A stretch of 64,000 nucleotides of DNA, taken from assembly GCF_009996735.1 (NCBI RefSeq), contig NZ_JAACYI010000021.1:1-64000 (forward strand). The letters are read 5' to 3'. The stretch comes from Cellulomonas sp. APG4. GTDB lineage: Bacteria > Actinomycetota > Actinomycetes > Actinomycetales > Cellulomonadaceae. Below, in pieces: positions 16,619 to 23,397 of this stretch. Positions within the stretch are counted from its first letter, which is position 1; every line of letters begins with the position of its first letter. Made by a program: the position numbers and the translations under genes. The notes under the pieces are model-generated. The model made no database searches. It worked only from the letters and a program-made list of their open reading frames with translations, and was not told the DNA's origin.

Positions 16619-17353
16619 ATGACCCCCGCCGAGCTCGCCGTCCTGGCCGCCCTCGCCCTCGTCGACAGCACGAGCGTCGGGACGCTCCTCGTACCGGTCT
16701 GGTTCCTCACCGTGCCGGGTCGTGTGCGCGCCGGACGCGTGCTCGCGTTCCTCGCGACCGTCGCCGCGTTCTACCTGGTCGTCGGGCTCGCGCTCGCTGC
16801 GGGTGCGCACGTGCTGCTCGAACGGGCCGGTGCGCTCGCGGGGACGCCCGTGGGCTCGGTGCTGCAGCTCGTGGTGGGCGCTGCGCTGCTCGTGGGGAGC
16901 TTCTTCATCGGTCGCGGCCGCAGCGGCTCGGGCGGTGGCCGCGTGCTGCGGTGGCGCGAGCGCGCGGTCACGGGGGACGGGGGGCTGCGCGCCGTCGTCG
17001 TGCTCGCCCTGGTCGCCGCGGGCCTCGAGCTCGCGACGATGCTCCCCTACCTGGGGGCGATCGGGATGCTCACGCAGTCCGACCTCGGCCCGCTCGCGCG
17101 CACCGGCGTGCTCGCGGCGTACTGCCTGGTGATGGTGCTGCCCGCGCTCGTGCTGCTGGGGGTGCGGCTCGCGGCGCACCGCCTGGTCGCGCCTGCGCTC
17201 ACGCGGCTGGGCGCGTGGCTCGAGCGCACGGGTGCCGAGACCACGGCGTGGGTGGTCGGGATCGTCGGGTTCCTCGTGGCGCGCGACGCGCTCGGTCGGC
17301 TGCCCGCCCTCGACGCGGCGCTCGGCGGCTGGGGTGGCGGACTCGGCGGGTAG
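16619..17353 (+). CDS. GAP/Sap-family membrane protein
   Basis: Polytopic inner-membrane protein resembling the GAP (Sap, sulfolipid-addressing) family, which in mycobacteria assists export of lipids or glycolipids. The product is 244 aa with six hydrophobic segments. An N-terminal pair is LAVLAALALVDSTSVGTLLV and VLAFLATVAAFYLVVGLAL; the later ones include AVVVLALVAAGLELATMLPY. The basic cytoplasmic loop near residues 100-115 (GRGRSGSGGGRVLRWRERAV) is typical. It is divergent from the two-component pair at 14605-16502 and may be its target. Family assignment rests on motif memory and is moderate. Confidence 0.65.
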   Translation: MTPAELAVLAALALVDSTSVGTLLVPVWFLTVPGRVRAGRVLAFLATVAAFYLVVGLALAAGAHVLLERAGALAGTPVGSVLQLVVGAALLVGSFFIGRGRSGSGGGRVLRWRERAVTGDGGLRAVVVLALVAAGLELATMLPYLGAIGMLTQSDLGPLARTGVLAAYCLVMVLPALVLLGVRLAAHRLVAPALTRLGAWLERTGAETTAWVVGIVGFLVARDALGRLPALDAALGGWGGGLGG

Positions 17354-17389
17354 GGAACAGCGGCTCGGACCGGGCGGTTGGCACCCCAC

Positions 17390-18433
17390 GTGACCGCACC
17401 GCACGTGACCGCTCCGCAGCCCCTCCCGCTCTCCGTCCTGGACTTCGTCGGCATCGAGCACGGCGAGTCCGCCCACGACGCCCTCGAGGGGGCGGTGGGC
17501 GTGGCCCAGGCCGTCGAGGACGCCGGGTACCACCGGTTCTGGGTGTCCGAGCACCACAACATGCGCAGCCTCGCGTGCAGTGCGCCCGAGATCCTCATCG
17601 CCGCGGTCGCGGGGCGCACGTCCCGCATCCGCGTGGGCGCGGCCGGGATCATGCTGCCGAACCACGCGCCGTTCAAGGTGGCCGAGGTGTTCCGCACGCT
17701 GCTCGCCCTGCACCCGGGCCGCATCGACCTGGGCCTGGGTCGCGCCCCGGGCACCGACCCGCTGACCGCTCACGTGCTGCGGCGCGGCACCGCGGTGGAC
17801 GTCGCGTCGGACTTCCCGGGGCAGGTGGCGGAGCTGCTCGCGTTCCTGGGCAGCGGGTTCCCCGAGGGCCACCCGTACGCACCTCTCGTCGCGGCGCCCG
17901 TGATCGACGACCAGCCCGAGGTGCTCATGCTCGGCTCGAGCGCCTACGGCCCGCGGTTCGCCGCGGCCAACGGGCTCCGCGCGGTGTTCGCGCACCACAT
18001 GAGCCCCGAGGCCGCCGTCGGGCTGCTGCGTGAGTACCGCCGCGAGTTCGAGCCCGGCCCCTACGGGCCCGCCGAGCCGTGGTCCGCGATGTCGGTGCTG
18101 ACCTTCGCGAGCGAGGACGCCGAGGCCGTGCTCGAGTTCGAGGCCGGCTGGGCGCTCACCATGCAGAACCTCGCGCGCGGGATCCGCGAGCCGCTGCGTC
18201 CCGAGGAGGTGCGCGCGTACGCGGGCTCGGACACGTTCCGCAGGTCGCGCGAGGCGCTGCGCGCCCAGGGCGACGACCGCATGGTCACGGGCACCCCGGA
18301 CGACGTCGTGCGTCGGTTGCGTGAGCTGTCCGCCCAGGCCGAGGTGGACGAGCTGGTGCTCGTCACGCCGTCGCTCGACCGCGCGCGGCGGGTCGAGAGC
18401 TTCCGCGCCGTGGCCGAGCACTGGGCGCGCTGA
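17390..18433 (+). CDS. Luciferase-like flavin-dependent oxidoreductase
   Basis: Member of the LLM class of F420/FMN-dependent monooxygenases in the group with a MsnO8/alkanal-like organisation; substrate unknown. The product is about 347 aa. It begins PLPLSVLDFVGIEHGES. The TIM-barrel shows AQAVEDAGYHRFWVSEHHNM, IRVGAAGIMLPNHAPFKVAE and GRIDLGLGRAPGTDPLT, the last a strong family signature. The GTG at 17390 is chosen; TTG 17378 and GTG 17405 are alternatives and a CACGTGACCG direct repeat makes the choice arbitrary. Its last 71 nt overlap the 3' end of the convergent gene at 18363. Confidence 0.9.
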   Translation: MTAPHVTAPQPLPLSVLDFVGIEHGESAHDALEGAVGVAQAVEDAGYHRFWVSEHHNMRSLACSAPEILIAAVAGRTSRIRVGAAGIMLPNHAPFKVAEVFRTLLALHPGRIDLGLGRAPGTDPLTAHVLRRGTAVDVASDFPGQVAELLAFLGSGFPEGHPYAPLVAAPVIDDQPEVLMLGSSAYGPRFAAANGLRAVFAHHMSPEAAVGLLREYRREFEPGPYGPAEPWSAMSVLTFASEDAEAVLEFEAGWALTMQNLARGIREPLRPEEVRAYAGSDTFRRSREALRAQGDDRMVTGTPDDVVRRLRELSAQAEVDELVLVTPSLDRARRVESFRAVAEHWAR

Positions 18434-19928
18434 GCACCACGCCGACGGCCGCCGCCACGGCGAACACCGCCTGGAGCCCGAGCACGGTCGGGCTCAGGCC
18501 GACGAGCAGCCCGATCGCGGTGGGCAGCGTCGCCGCCAACGCGACGTCGATCCCGACCAGCAGGCCCGCGGTGTAGGGCACGCCGCCCATGGGGCTCGAC
18601 ACCGGCATGCGCGGGGCCTTGGGCGGGGGCCGGTAGGCCGCCCGGATCGCGCCCGCCGCCAGGGCGAGCGCCCACGCGGGCGCGAGGGCGAGCCAGCGCA
18701 CGTCGTCGGCCGCGAGCACTCCCATCACGACGACGGCCCAGACGGCTGCGGTGAGCGCGGGGGTGCCGCCGCGCACGAGGCGCGTGGCGCGCGCGGAGAG
18801 CCCGAAGGCGCGGTCGAGCGTGGGCACCAGGTCGCCGTGGCGCGCCCCGCCGGCGCCCGCGCTCGCGGCCCACGTGCCGAGCACGACGAGCGCGAGGTAG
18901 AGCGGGATGCTCGAGCCCAGCAGCGCGGTGCGCGGTGCGGCCACGGCCAGCAGCGTCGCGGCCGCGAGCTGCACCAGGGCGCGCGGCGTACGGCCGAGCA
19001 GCAGCAGGTCCGCCGTCAGGAGCGCGCTGCGCGGGCCGCGTGGGTGGAGCTCGCGCGAACGACGGCGGCTCGGGCCCGTGCGCTCGGTGAGCGTGCGGCC
19101 CAGCTCGCGCAGGTCGAGACCGAGCACGGCCGAGGTCACGCGGTCGCCGACGCTCCCGGAGCGACGCAGCACGCCGCCGGGCAGGTCGCCGGCGCGACGG
19201 GCCGCGACCGGGGTGAGCGCCGCCGCGGTGAGCACGAGGAGACTCCCTGCCGCGCCGAGCGCCCGGAGAGGGAGTACCTCGACGGGTGACGGGACCCAGA
19301 CCAGCGCGGCGAGGCCCGCGGCGGCGACGACCAGCAGGGCGTCCCCCGTGACGCGTACCGTGCGACCGGCACGCGGGACGTGCTGCGCGAGGGCTGCGAC
19401 CCCGACGGCCGTCCCGAGGGCGCCAGCCCCCAGCAGCGCCCACACGGCGATCCGCATGGCGGAGGTGGGCACGGCGAGGGCGAGCGTGGCGGTGGGCGCG
19501 AGCGCCGCGCCCGCGGCTGCGCCGATCACGGGTCGCAGGACGGCGGGCGCCGCGAGCAGCCCGCGCCGTGGGACGGGCATGGGCAGCCACCAGGCGGCGC
19601 CCCCTCCGCCCACGCCCACGGGCCCCAGGCGTTCCGCGAGCCCGAGCGTCGCACCCACGAGCGCGACGAGCACGACGACGGCGGGCAGCTCACCCACCAG
19701 GGTGCTCGCGAGCTCGGGAGGTGCGGACCGGTGCAGCGTGGCGGCCACCCCGGCGACGAACGCCGCGCTGAGGACGACCATCGTCACAGCGCCCCAGATC
19801 TCGACCAGCACGTGACCCAGGCCCGTGCCATGGCGCGCACCCTGGATCTCGGCGGTGACGCGACGGATGCGCGCGCCATCGGGCACGCCTGCCGGGTCGT
19901 GGACGAGCTCGGGGAGGTGGATGGTCAT
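18363..19928 (-). CDS. DUF6297-like ABC-associated membrane protein
   Basis: Large hydrophobic protein of 521 aa, probably the membrane partner of the ATP-binding protein encoded just upstream. About ten to twelve hydrophobic segments occur, for example VLSAAFVAGVAATL, VVVLVALVGATLGLAE, and LLVGIDVALAATLPTAIGLLVGL across two spans. Basic cytoplasmic loops stand near residues 285-300 (RTGPSRRRSREL). The family name is recalled from actinobacterial ABC operons and is not certain. The start at 19928 is 10 nt from the ATPase stop. The 3' end overlaps the convergent LLM gene by 71 nt. Confidence 0.65.
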   Translation of the reverse strand: MTIHLPELVHDPAGVPDGARIRRVTAEIQGARHGTGLGHVLVEIWGAVTMVVLSAAFVAGVAATLHRSAPPELASTLVGELPAVVVLVALVGATLGLAERLGPVGVGGGGAAWWLPMPVPRRGLLAAPAVLRPVIGAAAGAALAPTATLALAVPTSAMRIAVWALLGAGALGTAVGVAALAQHVPRAGRTVRVTGDALLVVAAAGLAALVWVPSPVEVLPLRALGAAGSLLVLTAAALTPVAARRAGDLPGGVLRRSGSVGDRVTSAVLGLDLRELGRTLTERTGPSRRRSRELHPRGPRSALLTADLLLLGRTPRALVQLAAATLLAVAAPRTALLGSSIPLYLALVVLGTWAASAGAGGARHGDLVPTLDRAFGLSARATRLVRGGTPALTAAVWAVVVMGVLAADDVRWLALAPAWALALAAGAIRAAYRPPPKAPRMPVSSPMGGVPYTAGLLVGIDVALAATLPTAIGLLVGLSPTVLGLQAVFAVAAAVGVVLSAPSARPRRGSSRPAARGRATA

Positions 19929-19937
19929 GGCGCCCCG

Positions 19938-20645
19938 TCACTCGTGCATCGCGGTGACGGCCTCGGCCGCGCTCATGAGGCGGCACGTGACGTCGTCGAC
20001 GTGGACGGCGGGTGCGTCGAGCGTGGTGAGCAGCACCGGGTCGTGAGTGGCGAGGAGCACCGCGGTGCCCGCGGCGGCCTCGGCGAGCAGAAGCCCCGCG
20101 AGGGTCGCGCGCATGGTTGCGTCGAGGCGCTGCTCGGGCTCGTCGAGCACGAGCAGCTCGCGCGGCCGTACGAACCCCGCGGCGAGCAGCAGGCGGCGCC
20201 GCTGGCCCGAGGACAGCGCCGACGGCAGGGCGTGCTGGTGATCGGTGATGCCGAAGGTCTCCAGCACGCCGTCCACGACCGTGGTCGTGTTGCTCACGCC
20301 GTGCCCCGCCGCCGTGAGCAGCAGGTGCTCACGCGCCGTGAGGCCGGGGAACCACGCGTCGTCGTCGAGCACGCCCGCGACGGCGGCGCGGAAGCGGGCC
20401 GAGCGCTCGTCCACCTCGTCGCCCAGCACCGTGACCTTCCCGCCGAGCGGGTCGAGCAGGCCCAGCACGGTGCGCAGCAGGGTGGACTTGCCGGCGCCGT
20501 TGGGCCCGACGACGGCGAGGATCTCGCCCGCGCGCAGCGTGAGGTCGACGGGTGCGCACACGGGGGCGTCGAGGTACCCGACGCGTAGCGCGCGGGCCGC
20601 GATGAGGGCGTCGTCGGGCACGGGGGTGCGGTGTGCCCGGCTCAT
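19938..20645 (-). CDS. ABC transporter ATP-binding protein
   Basis: Energising subunit of an ABC system, very likely acting with the membrane protein at 18363. The product is 235 aa. It has Walker A GPNGAGKST (about residue 47), the signature LSSGQRRRLLLAAG, Walker B LLVLDEPEQRLD, and the switch His in LLATHDP. The signature starts LSSGQ instead of LSGGQ, a tolerated variant. The ATG at 20645 overlaps the stop of the small upstream gene (ATGA). Transport direction and cargo are unknown. Confidence 0.88.
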   Translation of the reverse strand: MSRAHRTPVPDDALIAARALRVGYLDAPVCAPVDLTLRAGEILAVVGPNGAGKSTLLRTVLGLLDPLGGKVTVLGDEVDERSARFRAAVAGVLDDDAWFPGLTAREHLLLTAAGHGVSNTTTVVDGVLETFGITDHQHALPSALSSGQRRRLLLAAGFVRPRELLVLDEPEQRLDATMRATLAGLLLAEAAAGTAVLLATHDPVLLTTLDAPAVHVDDVTCRLMSAAEAVTAMHE

Positions 20646-20899
20646 GCCGCGGTGAGCGACGGCTCGGCGCGCGACTGGACGATCACCACGGTCATGTCCG
20701 TCGTGGCCCACGACGTGTGCTGCTCGCCCGGGGCCCACACCGCAGCGGTCCCGGCCGCGATCGGCGTGCGCAAGTCGTCCTCCCCGGCCACCTCTCCCGC
20801 GCCGTCGAGCTCGGCGACCCACGTCATGTCGACGGTCGGTTGCCCGGGTGGGGCGTCGTCGGCGGCGATCGGGCGGCGGCGCAGGTCCACGAGGCGCAT
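20642..20899 (-). CDS. Short cupin-like protein
   Basis: The product is 85 aa with no membrane segment. The C-terminal half (GTAAVWAPGEQHTSWATTDMTVVIVQ) resembles the end of a small cupin barrel with PGEQH as a degenerate metal-site motif; the first barrel motif is not visible, so it may be a trimmed or half-barrel form. It is the first gene of the operon with the ABC ATPase (4-nt overlap), which hints at a ligand-sensing or accessory role. Assignment is tentative. Confidence 0.5.
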   Translation of the reverse strand: MRLVDLRRRPIAADDAPPGQPTVDMTWVAELDGAGEVAGEDDLRTPIAAGTAAVWAPGEQHTSWATTDMTVVIVQSRAEPSLTAA

Positions 20900-21134
20900 G
20901 CCGCGAGGCTACCGGCCGGGCACGTCGACCACCGTGAACGCGGCGACCTTGCCACGCAGCCCCTCCGAGTGGCGTGGAAATGCCGGGCTGTCGGCCGCGG
21001 GTGCCACGGCGTCGCTCAGGGGCGCGGGACGAAGGCCCGGAGTCGAGGTGTCACGCATCGCGTCGTGACAGGGGGTGCCGCTGGCCGGGGCGTACCTGGG
21101 ACAGGGTGTTCAGCATGTGGAGAAACGGGATAAA

Positions 21135-21150
21135 TCGAACAGGTGTTCGA
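21135..21150. promoter_or_regulatory. SOS box (LexA operator)
   Basis: TCGAACAGGTGTTCGA is an exact match to the actinobacterial SOS box TCGAAC-N4-GTTCGA. A good -10 (TAAGAT, 21151-21156) abuts it directly, so LexA binding would block the promoter of the DUF222-HNH gene that starts 43 nt downstream. Confidence 0.85.
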
Positions 21151-21193
21151 TAAGATCGAGGGGTCGAGAAAGTCAGCGCGCAGAGGGGGATGC

Positions 21194-22723
21194 GTGGGTG
21201 CAGCGGTGGCGGAGAGGCTCGCCGGCCTCACGCTGCGCGAGGTCCTCATGGCGCCGCCGGACGTCCGCGTCGAGGCGCTCGAGAGCCTGGTTGCGTCCCT
21301 CGCGGTATCGGTTCGGGGACCTGACGTGCACCACGCGCCGGGCGACGCTGCAGCGGACGACGGTGCACCGGACGGCACTGCACCGGGCGAGGGCCTGTCT
21401 CACCGCGAGATGCCGCATGAGGATCTGCTCCCCGAGCTCTCCGTGCGGGTCGCCCGCGCCGTGCACCGGCTCCAGGTGTGCCGGCTCGGCTGGCTTACGC
21501 GGATCGAGGCCGACGGCCGGTGGGCGCTCGACGCGGTGCGGTCATTCGCGCACTGGGTCGCGTGGTCGCACGGGCTCTCGCTCGCGACGGCGCGACGCGA
21601 CGTGCGGCTCGCGCGCACCCTGCGCGACGACCTGCCGCTCACAGCCGCCGCGGCGGCGGCGGGGCAGATCGGGCCCGACCACGTGTGGGCGCTCGCGTCG
21701 ATCGCGGCCACGAGCGACGCACGACGCGCGGCGCTCGCGGCACCTGTGGCCGCCGTGGAGGACGTGACCCCACAAGAGGCGGTATCGGAGGGCGCGCGGG
21801 ATGCTCGCACCGGGGAGCAGGTGCTCGTCGAGCTCGCGGCGCAGCACCGGGTCGAGCCCTTCCGGCGCGTGTTGCACCACTTCGCGGCTGTCGCAGATCC
21901 GGACGCGGCCGATCGCGCGTTCGCCGACGCCGCCGAGCGGGAGTTCGTCGAGCTCGCCGCCACCACGGGCGGGTTCCACCTCGCGGGGTTCCTCACCACC
22001 GAGCACGGCCAGGTGCTGCGCACCGCGCTCGACGCCGTGGGCGGCGTGCCCGCGGCAGATGACCGCAGATCCACCACCCAGCGGCGTGCCCAGGCGCTCG
22101 CGGACCTGGGCCGCACCGTCCTCGACCACGGGCTCGCGGGGGCGGGCTCAGCGGTGCGGCCTCATCTGGCCGTCACGGTCTCGTGGACGGAGCTGCGCGC
22201 CGAGCTCGATCGGACAGGCGCGGACCGCGACCCGGTGACGGGTGCGCAGGTCGACTGGGACGCACTGCTGGCCGAGCCGCCCGCGCGCTGGCTCGACGGC
22301 ACCGGGCCCGTGCCCTCGTCGGTGCTCAAGCGGCTCGCGTGCGACGGCAACGTCAGCCGGATCGTCTTCGGGCCCGAGTCGCAGGTGCTCAACGTCGGCC
22401 GGCGCGAGCGCACCTTCACCGGCAGCCGCCGCGTCGCCGTGATCGCGCGCGACGGCGGCTGCGTCTGGCCCGGTTGTCACGCGCCTCCCGCGCAGTGCGA
22501 GGTGCACCACGCCCTCACGCCGTGGGCGGCCCACGGCGAGACGTCCACGGACAACGCCGCACTCCTGTGCTGGTTCCACCATGCCCACGTCGACGGGCAC
22601 GGCATCACGATGCGGCACGAGCGCGGCCGCTGGCGCTTCCGACGCCGCGACGGCACCGAGGTCGAGGACGGACCTCGGGGCCGGGCCGGGAGCCGGGAGC
22701 GAGGAAGGCCGCGCGGGCCCTGA
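21194..22723 (+). CDS. DUF222 / HNH endonuclease (13E12-repeat family)
   Basis: Predicted nuclease of the actinobacterial DUF222-HNH (13E12 repeat) family; biological role unsettled. The product is 509 aa from GTG 21194, chosen because GAGGGGG stands just before it. A GTG at 21143 lies inside the SOS box and is rejected. The DUF222 region covers about residues 60-360 (WVAWSHGLSLATARRDVRLAR in the core). The C-terminal HNH motif is RDGGCVWPGC, then CEVHHALTPWAAHG, then NAALLCWFHHAHVD, with all Cys and His present. After it the tail is basic. Several 13E12-repeat genes of M. tuberculosis also carry SOS boxes, so DNA-damage control is likely conserved. Confidence 0.88.
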   Translation: MGAAVAERLAGLTLREVLMAPPDVRVEALESLVASLAVSVRGPDVHHAPGDAAADDGAPDGTAPGEGLSHREMPHEDLLPELSVRVARAVHRLQVCRLGWLTRIEADGRWALDAVRSFAHWVAWSHGLSLATARRDVRLARTLRDDLPLTAAAAAAGQIGPDHVWALASIAATSDARRAALAAPVAAVEDVTPQEAVSEGARDARTGEQVLVELAAQHRVEPFRRVLHHFAAVADPDAADRAFADAAEREFVELAATTGGFHLAGFLTTEHGQVLRTALDAVGGVPAADDRRSTTQRRAQALADLGRTVLDHGLAGAGSAVRPHLAVTVSWTELRAELDRTGADRDPVTGAQVDWDALLAEPPARWLDGTGPVPSSVLKRLACDGNVSRIVFGPESQVLNVGRRERTFTGSRRVAVIARDGGCVWPGCHAPPAQCEVHHALTPWAAHGETSTDNAALLCWFHHAHVDGHGITMRHERGRWRFRRRDGTEVEDGPRGRAGSRERGRPRGP

Positions 22724-22800
22724 CGTGTCGGAAGTGGGGCGGCGGACGGCGCACGATCTGGAGCGGCCCAGAACCGGGCGATATGTGAAGATCGGTCCTC

Positions 22801-23379
22801 GTGGACATCCGGCTGCGCCCCTGGCGGACGAGCGACGCCGCCGCCCTCCTCGACGCACTCACCGCCGATCCCGAGCTCGACAAGCAGCTCGGCGGAGCCG
22901 GGCTCGACGGCGCGGCCGGTGCGGTCGCCTTCATCGAGCGCGAGCTGCAGCCCGCGACCCTGCCGGTCGAGCCGGGTGGCAACGGGACGCACCACCTCGC
23001 CGTGACCGTCGACGGACGCGCCGTCGGCAGCATCGGCCTCAGCCACATCGAGCGGCGGCACGACACCGCCTGGGTCTCCTACTGGCTCGGTCCCGAGCAC
23101 CGTGGGCTCGGCCTCGCCGCGCGCAGCCTCGCCACCGTCGCGACGTGGGCGTTCGACGAGGTCGGCCTCTTCCGGCTCGAGCTCGCGCACCGCGTCAACA
23201 ACCCGGCGTCGTGCAGGGTCGCGACACGCGCCGGCTTCACGGCCGAGGGGGTGGAACGCAAGAAGCTCCGCTACGGCAGCGAGCGGTTCGACGTCGAGAC
23301 GCACGCTCGCCTGCGCTCCGACGCCGCGCCGGGTCTCGCCCCGCTCGAGCTGGACCGAGGCCGCTGCGTGGCGCGCTGA
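22801..23379 (+). CDS. GNAT-family acetyltransferase (RimJ/RimL-like)
   Basis: Acetyl-CoA-dependent N-acetyltransferase similar to ribosomal-protein or aminoglycoside-type RimL enzymes. The product is 192 aa. It shows IRLRPWRTSDAAALLDAL at the N-terminus and YWLGPEHRGLGLAARSLA with the CoA-binding loop HRGLGLA. The C-terminal FRLELAHRVNNPASCRVATRAGF is the typical RimL segment, counted in its conserved core. The GTG at 22801 lacks a ribosome-binding site and GAAGAT stands about 10 nt before it, consistent with a leaderless transcript. Acceptor unknown. Confidence 0.85.
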   Translation: MDIRLRPWRTSDAAALLDALTADPELDKQLGGAGLDGAAGAVAFIERELQPATLPVEPGGNGTHHLAVTVDGRAVGSIGLSHIERRHDTAWVSYWLGPEHRGLGLAARSLATVATWAFDEVGLFRLELAHRVNNPASCRVATRAGFTAEGVERKKLRYGSERFDVETHARLRSDAAPGLAPLELDRGRCVAR

Positions 23380-23397
23380 CGCCGCCGTGGTCGGGGG

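Noticed and set aside
21143-21193. GTG 21143 as the start of the DUF222-HNH gene
   Set aside because: It lies within the LexA operator and directly at the -10, so it would be at or before the transcript start. GTG 21194 has a good ribosome-binding site.
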